A DNA stretch of 64,000 nt, taken from Streptomyces sp. Tu 3180. GTDB lineage: Bacteria > Actinomycetota > Actinomycetes > Streptomycetales > Streptomycetaceae. The stretch's first letter is position 1, and the number at the start of each line of letters is the position of its first letter. The DNA is taken from contig NZ_WOXS01000002.1 of assembly GCF_009852415.1 (NCBI RefSeq), positions 7,728,001-7,792,000 of the forward strand. Reading direction: 5' to 3'. The position numbers and the translations under genes were made by a program. Below, one piece after another: positions 1 to 8,868 of this stretch. The notes under the pieces were generated by a model, which searched no databases, had not been told where the DNA came from, and saw nothing but the letters and a program-made list of their open reading frames with translations.

Positions 1-485
1 TCGCCCGCAAGATCGGCGTGCCCGGCCGGCCGGAGACCGGGATCGGCGCGATCGTCGGCGACGACCCGCCGCTGTACGACCGGCGGGTGCTGGAGATGCT
101 GGGCCTGAGCGAGGACCGCCTCGGCCCGGACGTGGCCCGGGAACGGACCGAGCTCCACCGCCGTGAGGGCCGCTACCGAGGGGGCCGGCCGGCGCCCCAC
201 GTCACGGACCGGGCGGTGATCGTCGTCGACGACGGACTCGCCACCGGCGTCACCGCGCGCGCCGCCCTGCGGCATCTGCGCCGGCAGGGCCCCGCGCGGC
301 TGGTCCTCGCCGTGCCGGTCGGCGCACCGGGCGCCGTGGACCTGATGCGCGCGGAGGCCGACGACCTGATCTGCCTGCACCAGCCGCCGGACTTCCGGGC
401 CGTCGGCCAGTGGTACGAGAAGTTCGACCAGGTCGGTGACGAGGAGGTCGTCCGCATCCTGGACGAACTCAGCCCGGCGGCGTGA
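1..485 (+). CDS. Phosphoribosyltransferase-like protein (5' end outside window)
   Basis: The frame is open from base 3, so the start codon lies upstream; about 160 residues are visible. The PRPP-binding loop of type I phosphoribosyltransferases reads VIVVDDGLATG near the middle, with two acidic residues followed by a glycine/threonine turn. The C-terminal QPPDFRAVGQWYEKFDQ segment is typical of the actinobacterial stand-alone proteins of this fold that are often annotated only as phosphoribosyltransferase. The family transfers or hydrolyses PRPP, but the acceptor cannot be read from this fragment. It ends at TGA 483-485 and is followed by 174 bp without a convincing gene. Fold assignment is good; the substrate is unknown. 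Confidence 0.85.
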   Translation, partial: ARKIGVPGRPETGIGAIVGDDPPLYDRRVLEMLGLSEDRLGPDVARERTELHRREGRYRGGRPAPHVTDRAVIVVDDGLATGVTARAALRHLRRQGPARLVLAVPVGAPGAVDLMRAEADDLICLHQPPDFRAVGQWYEKFDQVGDEEVVRILDELSPAA

Positions 486-659
486 TCCCGGCGGCCCCGG
501 CCGCGTCCCCCTGACGCCCGCGGTCGGCGGGACGGGCCGCCGGAGCCCGCCCCGGCGGCCCGTGCCCGGGACGCGGGACCCGGCGGGCCCTCCCGGTTCC
601 CGCGGGGCGGGGACCCCCGCCCCGCCCGCCCGTGCCGGCAGGGTGCCGCCGGACCGGTC

Positions 660-794
660 CTAGCGGGGGCGGGAGCCGGCCATCCGCCAGATGCGCACCT
701 CGCGCCTCATCCCGGGCCACTCCTTGACCAGCAGCGCCAGCAGTGCTCCGCCCACCAGCGCCGCCTCCGCCATCAGGATTCGCTTGGCCGTCAT
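660..794 (-). CDS. Small single-pass membrane protein, DUF6893-like
   Basis: A 44-residue ORF starting at ATG 794 with an AGGAAGC ribosome-binding site about seven bases upstream. A hydrophobic helix at residues 7-23 (AALVGGALLALLVKEWPG) is followed by a basic tail with an RREVRIWRMAG motif. Tiny actinobacterial proteins of this pattern are grouped as DUF6893; function unknown. It is in the same frame as the remnant hydrogenase-locus gene upstream, with no stop codon between them, so automated callers may merge the two. The separate ribosome-binding site and family-like length argue for an independent gene. Confidence 0.65.
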   Translation of the reverse strand: MTAKRILMAEAALVGGALLALLVKEWPGMRREVRIWRMAGSRPR

Positions 795-847
795 GTCCGC
801 TTCCTGCTTCCTCGTGTGTCGTTCGGGGCGCACCGTGCTCGGAGGGC

Positions 848-1045
848 TCAGCCGGGAGACAGGTTCGGCATGACCTTCATGAGCGCGTCGTGCCGCTTCC
901 AGCGGATCCCGGTGGACCGCCGCGCGTCGGCGGTGCCGTCCTTGTGGTGCCCGGGCTGGTGGTGGTAGGGGCCCTTGTTCCCCTGGTGGATGCCGCGGAC
1001 CGTGGACGGGGTGTCCGGCCAGGAACATGTCCTGGGCGTCGGCAC
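848..1045 (-). CDS. Small hypothetical protein, apparently chimeric at its N-terminus
   Basis: A 65-residue ORF. From residue 11 on it looks like a real, very polar small protein with the segments RGIHQGNKGPYHHQPGHH, DGTADARRSTGI and MPNLSPG at the C-terminus. I recall short actinobacterial proteins of this composition but cannot name a family. Residues 1-10 are only the out-of-frame reading of the adjoining hydrogenase-locus gene (its AQDMFLAG stretch), so the natural start seems to have been removed at a junction near 1010-1016. Whether the ATG at 1045 is used is unknown, because no good ribosome-binding site precedes it. The most likely reading is a small conserved gene joined to foreign 5' sequence. 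Confidence 0.4.
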   Translation of the reverse strand: MPTPRTCSWPDTPSTVRGIHQGNKGPYHHQPGHHKDGTADARRSTGIRWKRHDALMKVMPNLSPG

Positions 1046-2363
1046 CGCGCCCGCGCGGACGGAGCCGGACCCGGCTGCCGCCCCGCACGGGCACGCCGCC
1101 GACCGGCACCGCGTCGGTCGCGGGCGACAGCCCCTCGTCGGCGCCCTCCCGCCACCCCACCGGCCGGGGGCCGGGGGAGTCGCCGGGCGGGGGACCGGCG
1201 GGGTCCAGCGAGCGGATGGCGCCGTGCAGCCGGGAGAAGACCTCGGGCGGCATGGTCTCCACCCGGTCGAGGATCCGGGCGGCGCGCCGGTCGGTGGCGC
1301 GGGCCTCGCGCTTCTCCTCGTCGGTGAGCAGCAGGGTGCGCAGCGTCAGGATCTCGTCGATCTCCGCCGCGTCGTGCAGGTCGCCCGGGCTCTCCGGTGC
1401 CACCTGCGGGTGGTCGGGGAGGATGATCGGCGAGGAGAGCAGCAGCCGCGCCCCGGGCGGGTCCGCGCTCCCCGTGCCCGGCGGCCCCTCGCCGTCGCCG
1501 GTGGCCGGGGGCGGTCCGCCGAGGACGGGCCAGGTGAAGTCGTTGCGGCAGGCGCGGGTGTGCTCGCGCAGCCGTGCGGGCGGGTCGGTCGGCGACACGA
1601 ACTCCACGCCGTCCCCGCCGACGAGCGTGTGCGTGGCGATGAGCGCACGGCGCAGCGCCTCGTCGCGCACGGCGTCCGGTCCCGGTGCGCGTCCGGTGTT
1701 CTCGGTGCGGATCCGCAGCCGGCAGACGTCGTCCGTGAGCCGTTCGGCCCCGACGGTGGTGCGGGCGCGCACGTCGAAGCGCCGCCGCACGACGCGCCCG
1801 GCGCCCCCGGGAAGCGCCTCGGTCCGTTCGCCCGCGGGCCCCTCCACCGGGAAGGCGGACTCCCGCCGCAGCAGGTCGTCCAGGGGGACGGCGAGATCGG
1901 CCTCGCGCGGCACCGCCTCGTCGAACGTCAGGTGCGGTGTGCCGTCGGGCAGGTGCAGGGCCGCCACCGGCCGGTGGCGGCCGTCCCGGCCGGTCTCCTC
2001 CACCTGTTTGTGCTGGAGCTGCAGGTGGCGGACCCTGACCCGCACGACCGCGCCGGGCCGCCGGATCCGCAGCAGGCACTCGGTCTGCTGGTACCAGGGG
2101 TCCGCCGAACCGGAGACACCGGGCTCGACGGGGCCGTGCCGCTCCGCCCAGTCGCGGGGGAGGAGGACACCGAACTGCCAGCGCACCCGGTTCTTCGGCG
2201 AGGAACGGCGGTACGGGTAGAGCAGGTACCCCTCGTACAGGACGGCGTCGGCCACCGCGCCCAGCTGCTCGAAGGAACGGCCGGAGGGGTCCTGCCGCCC
2301 GGCTCCGGCGTCGCGGCGCCCGTCGTCGCACGCCACGGCGCCCTCCGCCACGGTCCTCGCCAT
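1014..2363 (-). pseudogene. Hydrogenase-locus hypothetical protein, C-terminus replaced
   Basis: Starts at ATG 2363 with a GAGGAGG site. About 450 residues resemble a protein of unknown function that I know from the [NiFe]-hydrogenase gene clusters of Streptomyces: FEQLGAVADAVLYEGYLLYP near residue 31, the WYQQTECLLR segment near 90, RNDFTWPVLG near 273, and a terminal SH3-like stretch RVRLRPRGRGADAQDMFLAG at 431-450. Relatives, as I recall them, continue after that point with a further strand-rich segment. Here the frame instead runs through an out-of-frame copy of a small gene and stays open to the stop at 660. No hydrogenase subunit or maturation gene is in this window. I read it as a 3'-truncated remnant. 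Whether a 567-residue read-through product is made cannot be told. Confidence 0.6.
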
Positions 2364-2711
2364 CCGGCCTCCTCGCGTCCGCCCGTGCGTCACGGCTGTC
2401 ACCACATTCGCGTCACCACGGCGTCCCCGCCCCTCCGGCGCGGCCGTTCCGGGCCGTCCGGGCGACCGGCGGGGCGCATACGGGTGTCCGGCGGGTCCGG
2501 CGCCCGTCACGTCCGCGTCCCGCGCGCTTCCGCCGCCGGGCCCCGGACCCGACGGCTCCGAGGCGGGATCGGGAGGGGACGGGAGGGGACGGGTAGATAT
2601 GGACCGATTGATGCGAACATGTGTACGATTACGGTGAGGGGTCGATGCCGTTCGGACGGGAGAGCGCGACACACGCCCACGGCCGGCTCCACAGCCCGGG
2701 AGGGAGGAGCC
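2364..2711. other. Divergent intergenic region with a G-tract
   Basis: This 348-bp gap lies between divergent genes. I see no convincing coding frame. It holds a run of five closely spaced G-tracts on the plus strand at 2571-2593 (two copies of GGGAGGGGAC followed by GGG). It then has a relatively AT-rich stretch at 2594-2640, which is the likely promoter area of the small membrane protein gene that starts at 2712. Confidence 0.5.
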
Positions 2712-2990
2712 ATGTCCAAGTGCGACGAGCGACCCGGCACCACCGAACTCCCCGTACGGCGCGACGTTCCCCGCTCGTGCGGGGCGCGGGAAAGGAACTG
2801 CTCGCCCCGGCCGCGCGAGCACCGGGGCGCGGGAGCCCGGCTGCTGCTCCTGGCGGGGATCGCCGGGGTGGTGGCCGGCATGGTCCTGCCGCAGGGGCTG
2901 CTCCTGGCCGCCGGCCTGGTCCTGGCCGGGCTCGCCGGCCAGGCGGCCGGCTCCCCGGGGTCCCGGCGGGCCCGGCCCCGGACCCGGTGA
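2712..2990 (+). CDS. Small hypothetical membrane protein
   Basis: A 92-residue ORF with ATG at 2712 and a strong GGGAGGAG site at 2702-2709. The first 45 residues are polar and rich in Arg and Pro. Residues about 46-80 form two closely spaced hydrophobic helices (ARLLLLAGIAGVVAGMVL and LLLAAGLVLAGLAGQAAG), and the tail is basic. I do not recognise the family. Single-copy position, a good ribosome-binding site and a clear membrane hairpin support it as a real gene. It could be a helper of the antiporter operon downstream, but the 346-bp gap argues against co-transcription. Confidence 0.5.
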   Translation: MSKCDERPGTTELPVRRDVPRSCGARERNCSPRPREHRGAGARLLLLAGIAGVVAGMVLPQGLLLAAGLVLAGLAGQAAGSPGSRRARPRTR

Positions 2991-3336
2991 CGCGTACGGC
3001 GCCGGGTCCGGCCGGTGACGCCGCCGGAGCCGTGCCGGGCGACGCCCGCGGCGGGAGCGGTGCCGCCGGTGCCGCGCGCCTCGCCGGAGTGCTCCCCGGC
3101 GACGCCGGGCTCCTGTGCCGGAGGCCGCCGGGACCGCCGGACGGTGACGTGCCCGGCGGCCTCCGCGGCGCACGCGCTCGGTACGCCCGTCTGCCTCACC
3201 TTTGAGATTGATCGCGGCCGTACGGGGCACCTGCGGAAGTCGATCGGGGTACACCGCCAGAGCCGAGCGGGAAGGGCCCGCGTCAGGGAGCCGGACGAAC
3301 CGGTGAACCGGGTTTCGACGAGGAGTTGGTGCGGCG
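2991..3336 (+). other. Intergenic region upstream of the Mrp operon
   Basis: This 346-bp stretch has no supported gene. Its last 150 bases are less GC-biased (around 3195-3260, with CCTTTGAGATTGATCG). They presumably hold the promoter and leader of the antiporter operon. I could not assign -35 and -10 boxes with confidence. Confidence 0.4.
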
Positions 3337-6234
3337 GTGCTGTTCCTGCTCGCCGCCCACGCGGGACTCGCGGTGGTGATCCCCTGGTGGCAGCGACGGC
3401 TCGGCCGTGCCGTGTGGCCCGTGGCGGCCCTGGTCCCGCTGGCGGTCGTGGTCTGGGCGGGCACACGGGCGCCGCGGGTGCTGGACGGCGGTGAGTACCG
3501 CGAGACCCTGTCCTGGGCGCCCTCGCTCGGGCTGACCGTCGAGCTGCGGCTGGACGCCCTGGCCCTGCTGATGCTCTGGGTCGTCGCCGGTGTCGGCGCC
3601 CTGGTGCTGCTGTACTGCCGGTACTACGTCGAGCACGACGCCGGCCGGCTGGCCGCCACGCTGCTGGCCTTCGCGGGCGCGATGACCGGACTCGTCCTGG
3701 CCGACAACCTGTTCGTCCTCTACGTCTTCTGGGAACTGACCACGGTCGCCTCGTTCCTGCTCATCGCCGAACGCGGCGAGGCCGCGGAGCAGCGGCGCGC
3801 CGCCCGGCAGGCGCTGCTGGTGACCACGGGCGGCGGCCTGGCCATGTTGCTCGGCTTCATCGTCCTCGGCCAGGCGGCCGGGACCTACAGCGTCTCGGGC
3901 ATCCTCGCCGGCCCCCCGCGCGGCACGGCGGTCTCCGTCGCCGTGGTGCTCGTCCTGATCGGGGCGTTCGCCAAGTCCGCGCAGATGCCGCTGCACGGCT
4001 GGCTGCCCGCCGCGATGGTGGCCCCCACCCCGGTGAGCGCGTACCTGCACGCGGCCGCGATGGTCAAGGCGGGCGTCTACCTCGTCGCACGGCTGGCACC
4101 CGCCCTGGCGGACGTGCCCCCGTGGCGGCCGGCGGTGCTCGTCGTCGGCCTCGTCACCATGGTGCTCGCCGCCTGGCGGGCGCTGCGCGCGACCGACCTG
4201 AAGATGCTGCTGGCCTACGGCACGGTCAGCGAACTGGGCATGCTCACCGCGCTGCTGGGGGCGGGCACCCGGACCGCGGCCCTGGCCGGGACGGTCATGC
4301 TGCTCGCCCACGCGGCGTTCAAGTCCGCGCTGTTCCTGGCGGTCGGCGTCATCGACCACACCACGGGGACCCGCGACATCCGCGCACTGTCGGGCCTCGG
4401 CCGCCGCATGCCCGTGCTGTGCGCGGCCGCGACGGTGGCCGTGGCCTCGATGGCCGGCCTGCCGCCGCTGCTCGGGTACCTGGGCAAGGAAGCCGCGGTG
4501 GAGGCCTTCCTGCACGGCACGGAACTCGGCGGCCACCTCTGGCTGACCGCGGGGCTCCTGCTCGGCTCCCTCCTGACCGTGGCCTACGGAGCCCGCTTCG
4601 TCCGGGGCGCCTTCGGCGGGCCCCCCGGCGAGGCGGCGGCCCGCGCGCACCGGCCGGCCCCGGGGTTCGTCGCGCCCGTGGCCGTGCTGTCGGCCGCGAG
4701 CCTGGTCCTCGGCGTGTGGTACGCGGGGACCGCGGCCCTCGTCACGCCCTACGCCGACGGCTATCCGCCGGGGCCGCACGGTCCGTACGAGCTGTCGCTC
4801 TGGCACGGCCCCACCGCCGTGCTCGGCCTGTCGGCGCTGTCCGTCCTCCTCGGCGTCCTGCTGCACCTGGCGGGGGGCGACCGGTGGCGTCTGCCCCGAC
4901 TGCCGGACGCGCAGCGCGCGTTCGACCGCGCGGTGGCCGCCGTGGACCGGCTGGCCGTGGTCCTGACCGGACACACCCAGGTCGGTTCGCTGCCGGTCTA
5001 CATGACGGTGCTCCTGGTCACCGTGGTGGCGGTGCCGGGCGCGGCGCTGGTGGCCGCGGCGCCCTCGCCGGGCTCACCGCGGTGGTGGTGGTCGCCGAGC
5101 GAGCCGTTCCTCGCGGTGATGGTGCTGGCGGCGGCCGCGGCGGTGGTCGTCACCCGGCACCGGCTGACCGGCACCCTGCTGTCCGGAGCCGTCGGCTACG
5201 GAGTGGCGGTGATCTTCCTGGTCCGGGGAGCGCCGGACCTGGCGCTCACCCAGTTCCTCGTGGAGACCATGACGGTGGTGGTGATGGTGCTGGTGCTGCG
5301 CCGGATGCCGGAGCGGTTCGAACCCGGCCGGGCGCTGACCCGTACGCGCGTCGTGCGGGGGGCGGCCGCCGGGGCGGTCGGGCTCCTGGTCACCTCCCTG
5401 GCCCTGGTGACCTCCTCCGCCCGCACGGCCCCGGCGATCTCCGCGGAGTACGTGCACCGGACGCCGGAGACCGGCGCCCACAACATCGTCAACGCGATCG
5501 TCGTCGACTTCCGCGCACTGGACACGCTGGGTGAGATCTCGGTGATCCTGGTCGCCGCGGTGGGTGTCGTCAGCCTGGTCCGGGTGGGCGGTCCCGCAGG
5601 GGTGCGGGAGACCGGCGACCGTGCCGGCGGCCCGTTCCCGACGGCGCACTGGGACGAGCCGGTGGAGACCTGGCTGCCGGGCGCGCCCGAGCGGTCCGGC
5701 GGCGAGCGGTCGGTCCTGCTGGAGGTGGCCACCCGGCTGCTGTTCCCCTCGATCCTGCTGCTCTCGCTGTACCTGCTGTTCTCCGGGCACTACGGCCCCG
5801 GCGGAGGGTTCTCCGGCGGCCTGGTGGCGGGCCAGGCGTTCGTGCTGCGGTACCTCGTGGGGGGACACGCCGACCTGGGGGCCGCCGTACGGGTGCGCGC
5901 GAGTGCGGTCGCCGGCGCGGGACTGATGCTGGCGGCCGTCGTCGGCCTGCTCCCGCTCGCCCTCGGCGGTGCGCCGCTGGAGAGCACGGTGGTGACCCTC
6001 CACCCGCCGGTGCTGGGCACGGTGAAGTTCGCGACCAGCCTGTTCTTCGACATCGGCGTGTACCTGCTGGTCGTCGGCGTCACGCTCAGGCTGCTGTCGG
6101 CGGTGGGGGCCGCCCTCGACGTCCCCGGGGCCGCGACGGGCGAGGACGACGACGGTGGGGACGACGGCGAGGACGACGAGGCCGGAAACGGGGACCGGGC
6201 CCGGGACCGGGACAAGGAAGGCGGCCGGCGGTGA
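3337..6234 (+). CDS. mrpA: Mrp-type Na+/H+ antiporter subunit A fused to subunit B
   Basis: A 965-residue polytopic membrane protein starting at GTG 3337 behind AGGAG 3321-3325. Residues about 60-420 are the complex-I NuoL/ND5-like proton-translocating module; FWE (Glu133), AKSAQMP (Lys213) and AAMVKAG (Lys244) match the conserved charged residues of the channel. Residues about 570-720 correspond to the DUF4040 region. Residues about 790-925 (LLFPSILLLSLYLLFSGHYG then GGGFSGGLVAGQAF) are an MnhB domain, so subunits A and B are one polypeptide and there is no separate mrpB. The C-terminal 35 residues are highly acidic. The stop overlaps the next gene by four bases. The complex exchanges cytoplasmic Na+ (or K+) for external protons. 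Confidence 0.95.
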   Translation: MLFLLAAHAGLAVVIPWWQRRLGRAVWPVAALVPLAVVVWAGTRAPRVLDGGEYRETLSWAPSLGLTVELRLDALALLMLWVVAGVGALVLLYCRYYVEHDAGRLAATLLAFAGAMTGLVLADNLFVLYVFWELTTVASFLLIAERGEAAEQRRAARQALLVTTGGGLAMLLGFIVLGQAAGTYSVSGILAGPPRGTAVSVAVVLVLIGAFAKSAQMPLHGWLPAAMVAPTPVSAYLHAAAMVKAGVYLVARLAPALADVPPWRPAVLVVGLVTMVLAAWRALRATDLKMLLAYGTVSELGMLTALLGAGTRTAALAGTVMLLAHAAFKSALFLAVGVIDHTTGTRDIRALSGLGRRMPVLCAAATVAVASMAGLPPLLGYLGKEAAVEAFLHGTELGGHLWLTAGLLLGSLLTVAYGARFVRGAFGGPPGEAAARAHRPAPGFVAPVAVLSAASLVLGVWYAGTAALVTPYADGYPPGPHGPYELSLWHGPTAVLGLSALSVLLGVLLHLAGGDRWRLPRLPDAQRAFDRAVAAVDRLAVVLTGHTQVGSLPVYMTVLLVTVVAVPGAALVAAAPSPGSPRWWWSPSEPFLAVMVLAAAAAVVVTRHRLTGTLLSGAVGYGVAVIFLVRGAPDLALTQFLVETMTVVVMVLVLRRMPERFEPGRALTRTRVVRGAAAGAVGLLVTSLALVTSSARTAPAISAEYVHRTPETGAHNIVNAIVVDFRALDTLGEISVILVAAVGVVSLVRVGGPAGVRETGDRAGGPFPTAHWDEPVETWLPGAPERSGGERSVLLEVATRLLFPSILLLSLYLLFSGHYGPGGGFSGGLVAGQAFVLRYLVGGHADLGAAVRVRASAVAGAGLMLAAVVGLLPLALGGAPLESTVVTLHPPVLGTVKFATSLFFDIGVYLLVVGVTLRLLSAVGAALDVPGAATGEDDDGGDDGEDDEAGNGDRARDRDKEGGRR

Positions 6235-6698
6235 ACACGATCGACGTGACCCTGTCCCTCGTGGTCGGCGGCCTCTTCACCGTCGGCTTCTACCTCATGC
6301 TCCAGCGCTCGCTGATGCGCATCGTCCTCGGCTTCCTCGTCCTCGGCCACGGCACGAACCTGCTGCTCCTGGTCGGCGGAGGCACGCCGGGCCTTCCCCC
6401 GGTGCTGGACGGCGCGCCCCCGGACCCCGAGCGGATCGCCGACCCGCTGCCCCAGGCCATGGCACTGACGTCCATCGTGATCACCTTCGGCCTCACCGCC
6501 TTCCTCATGGCGCTGGCCTACCGGTCCTGGCACCTGACCGGCAGCGACGAGGTCCCCGACGACCCGGAGGACCGGCGCATCGGCGCCACCCGGGAACACG
6601 CCGACGAGGACAAGGACACCTATCCCGATCCCGAACCCGATCCCGGTTCCGGCGCGGTCCCGGCCGACGACGGCACACGGCGGGGAGGCGACCGGTGA
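6231..6698 (+). CDS. mrpC: Mrp antiporter subunit C
   Basis: 155 residues starting at GTG 6231 inside the stop of mrpA. Three hydrophobic helices span residues 5-25, 28-48 and 79-99, with the NuoK-like GFYLMLQRSLMRIVLGF and PLPQAMALTSIVITFGLTAF segments that define MnhC/MrpC. The last 50 residues are an acidic, proline-rich cytoplasmic tail (DEDKDTYPDPEPDPGSG) longer than in Bacillus MrpC (about 113 residues). It overlaps mrpD by four bases, which indicates translational coupling inside the antiporter operon. Confidence 0.95.
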   Translation: MNTIDVTLSLVVGGLFTVGFYLMLQRSLMRIVLGFLVLGHGTNLLLLVGGGTPGLPPVLDGAPPDPERIADPLPQAMALTSIVITFGLTAFLMALAYRSWHLTGSDEVPDDPEDRRIGATREHADEDKDTYPDPEPDPGSGAVPADDGTRRGGDR

Positions 6699-8251
6699 CC
6701 CAGGCGCTGCTGGCCCTGCCCGTCCTGCTGCCGGCCGTCGGAGCCGGTCTGACCCTGATCGGCCTGTCCCGCCGCGCGGTGCGCGTACTGAGCACCGTCG
6801 TGCTGACGCTGGTCCCGGCCGACGCGCTGGCACTGCTCGTGCTCGCCGACACCCGGGGCCCGCAGGTCCTGCACGCCGGCGGCTGGAGGGCGCCGCTGGG
6901 CGTCACCCTCGTCGCCGACCGGCTGTCGGCTCTGCTGCTCACCGTGTCGACGCTGGTCACGCTGGCCGTGCTGCTCTTCGCCATGGGCCAGGGCACCGCG
7001 GAGGAGCGCCGCCGCACGGTGGCGGTCTTCCACCCCGCGTACCTGGTCCTGGTCACGGGCGTGAGCCTGGCCTTCCTCACGGGCGACCTGTTCAACCTCT
7101 TCGTCGCCTTCGAGGTGATGCTCGCCGCCTCCTACGTCCTGATCACCGTCGACGCCGACGAGAACCGCACCCGTGCGGGCATGACGTACACGATCGTCAG
7201 CCTGACCTCGTCCGTCCTGTTCATCACCCTGATCGCCCTGGTGTACGCGGCCACCGGCACCGTCGCCCTGGCGCAGCTCGGGCCCCGGCTGGCGGACCTG
7301 TCGGACGGGCTGCGCGGGACGCTCGCCCTGTTGCTGCTGGTCGTCCTGGGCATCAAGGCGGCGATCATCCCGCTCCACCTGTGGCTGCCCGACAGCTACC
7401 CCACCGCTCCCGCGCCGATCACCGCGGTGTTCGCCGCGCTCCTGACCAAGGTCGGCGTCTACGCCGTGCTGCGCACCGAGACCCTGCTGTTCCCGCGGGA
7501 CGGCGTGTGGACCCTCCTGGCCTGCGCGGCGATCATCACCATGATCGTGGGCATCCTCGGCGCCATCGCCCAGGACGACGTCAACCGGTTGCTGTCCTTC
7601 ACCCTGGTCAGTCACATCGGCTTCATGCTGTTCGGCATCGCGCTGTTCGACGTCCAGGGGCTGACCGGCACCATCCTCTACGTCATCCACCACATCGTCG
7701 TCCAGGCCGGGCTGTTCCTCGCCGTCGGCCTCGCCGTGATCCGCACGGGAACGGCGTCGCTGCCCCGCATGGCGAAGTGGCCGCCGCCGGGCGTCCTGGT
7801 CGCCGTGCTGTTCGCCGTACCGGCCCTGAGCCTGTCGGGCGTTCCGCCGTTCTCCGGCTTCGTCGCCAAACTGGCCCTGCTCAGGGCCGGGGTCGCACAG
7901 GGGGGCACGGCCGCCTACGCCCTCGCGGCGGCCGCCCTGCTCACCAGTCTGCTCACGCTCTACGCCATGACGCGGGTGTGGACCACGGCCTTCGCGGGGC
8001 AGCCGAGGAACACGGTGCGCGGCGCGGCCGACGGGATCGCGGCATCGGCCGCCGAGGCGCCCGAACCGCGCCCCGGCGGCGTGCGCGGAGCCCGGCTGAT
8101 GCTCGCCTCGACGGCCGGCACGGTCCTGACCGGAGTGGCGGTCGCCGTCTTCGCCGGCCCGCTGGCGGGCATCGGCGAGCGGGCCGCCGGGGACCTGCTG
8201 CGTCCCGGGGCGTACCGGTCCGCCGTGCTGGGGGAGGGGGAGCACGGTTGA
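6695..8251 (+). CDS. mrpD: Mrp antiporter subunit D
   Basis: 518 residues from GTG 6695, overlapping the mrpC stop. This is the second NuoM/N-like proton-channel subunit of the complex, with about 14 predicted helices. Key features are the VAFEVMLAASY glutamate near residue 140, IKAAIIPLHLWLPDSYPTAP near 220 and the LLTKVGVYAV lysine near 250. The VIHHIVVQAGLFL segment holds the histidines of the broken helix. It is slightly longer than typical MrpD because of a 30-residue polar insertion near 445-475. It ends in TTGA, which also provides the mrpE start. Confidence 0.95.
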   Translation: MTQALLALPVLLPAVGAGLTLIGLSRRAVRVLSTVVLTLVPADALALLVLADTRGPQVLHAGGWRAPLGVTLVADRLSALLLTVSTLVTLAVLLFAMGQGTAEERRRTVAVFHPAYLVLVTGVSLAFLTGDLFNLFVAFEVMLAASYVLITVDADENRTRAGMTYTIVSLTSSVLFITLIALVYAATGTVALAQLGPRLADLSDGLRGTLALLLLVVLGIKAAIIPLHLWLPDSYPTAPAPITAVFAALLTKVGVYAVLRTETLLFPRDGVWTLLACAAIITMIVGILGAIAQDDVNRLLSFTLVSHIGFMLFGIALFDVQGLTGTILYVIHHIVVQAGLFLAVGLAVIRTGTASLPRMAKWPPPGVLVAVLFAVPALSLSGVPPFSGFVAKLALLRAGVAQGGTAAYALAAAALLTSLLTLYAMTRVWTTAFAGQPRNTVRGAADGIAASAAEAPEPRPGGVRGARLMLASTAGTVLTGVAVAVFAGPLAGIGERAAGDLLRPGAYRSAVLGEGEHG

Positions 8252-8868
8252 GCCGCCGGGAGAGGATCCGCCGGGCCCTGCACCACCTGCCGCTGGTCGT
8301 GTGGCTGTGGCTGCTGTGGGTGGCGCTGTGGGGGTCCACCGGCGCGGTCGTGCTCGTCGGGGGGCTGCTCGTCGCCGTCGCCGTCGCCGTGCTCTTTCCC
8401 CTGCCGTCCGTCCTGCCGGGAGCGGTGCCCCGGCCGCGGTGGATCGGACTCCTGCTGCTCCATCTGCTGGCCGACCTCGTCAGGTCGGGGACCATCGTCG
8501 CCTGGGAGGTCGTCCGGCACGGCGGGAGAACCCGCTCCGCGGTCATCGAGGTCCCCCTGCACGTCGACGACGACGTGCTGATCACCGCCGTCGCCGAGAT
8601 CACCACGATCGCCCCCGGGACGGTGGTCACCGAGATCGACCGCCGCCGCAGGCGGCTGTACGTCCACGCGCTTCCGGTCCGCGACCGGGAGGCCGTCGCC
8701 CGCAGGAAGAAGGAGACGCAGGAGTTGGAGCGCCGGGTCGCACGAGTCGTCGGACACCGTCACCACCCCCTCGAGCACGGGTCGCCGTCCGACGCGCCGG
8801 ACGGCCCCCCGCCGTCCGACCCCCCGCCGGACGACCCGCCACCGGACCACCGAGGGAGACGACGATGA
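8248..8868 (+). CDS. mrpE: Mrp antiporter subunit E
   Basis: 206 residues beginning at a TTG codon (8248-8250) embedded in the mrpD stop. Phase, overlap and the family N-terminus support this unusual start. Two or three helices occupy residues 10-75, followed by the cytoplasmic MnhE domain (LADLVRSGTIVAWEVVRHG, then VAEITTIAPGTVVTEID). The final 35 residues are a proline- and aspartate-rich extension (PPPSDPPPDDPPPDH) absent from Bacillus MrpE. It overlaps mrpF by four bases. MrpE is needed for assembly of the whole complex in characterised systems. Confidence 0.93.
   Translation: MSRRERIRRALHHLPLVVWLWLLWVALWGSTGAVVLVGGLLVAVAVAVLFPLPSVLPGAVPRPRWIGLLLLHLLADLVRSGTIVAWEVVRHGGRTRSAVIEVPLHVDDDVLITAVAEITTIAPGTVVTEIDRRRRRLYVHALPVRDREAVARRKKETQELERRVARVVGHRHHPLEHGSPSDAPDGPPPSDPPPDDPPPDHRGRRR

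Noticed and set aside
660..2363. A single 567-residue protein on the minus strand
   Set aside because: The frame is open throughout, but residues after 450 are the out-of-frame copy of another small gene and then the DUF6893-like gene, which has its own ribosome-binding site. Reading it as one designed protein is not supported.
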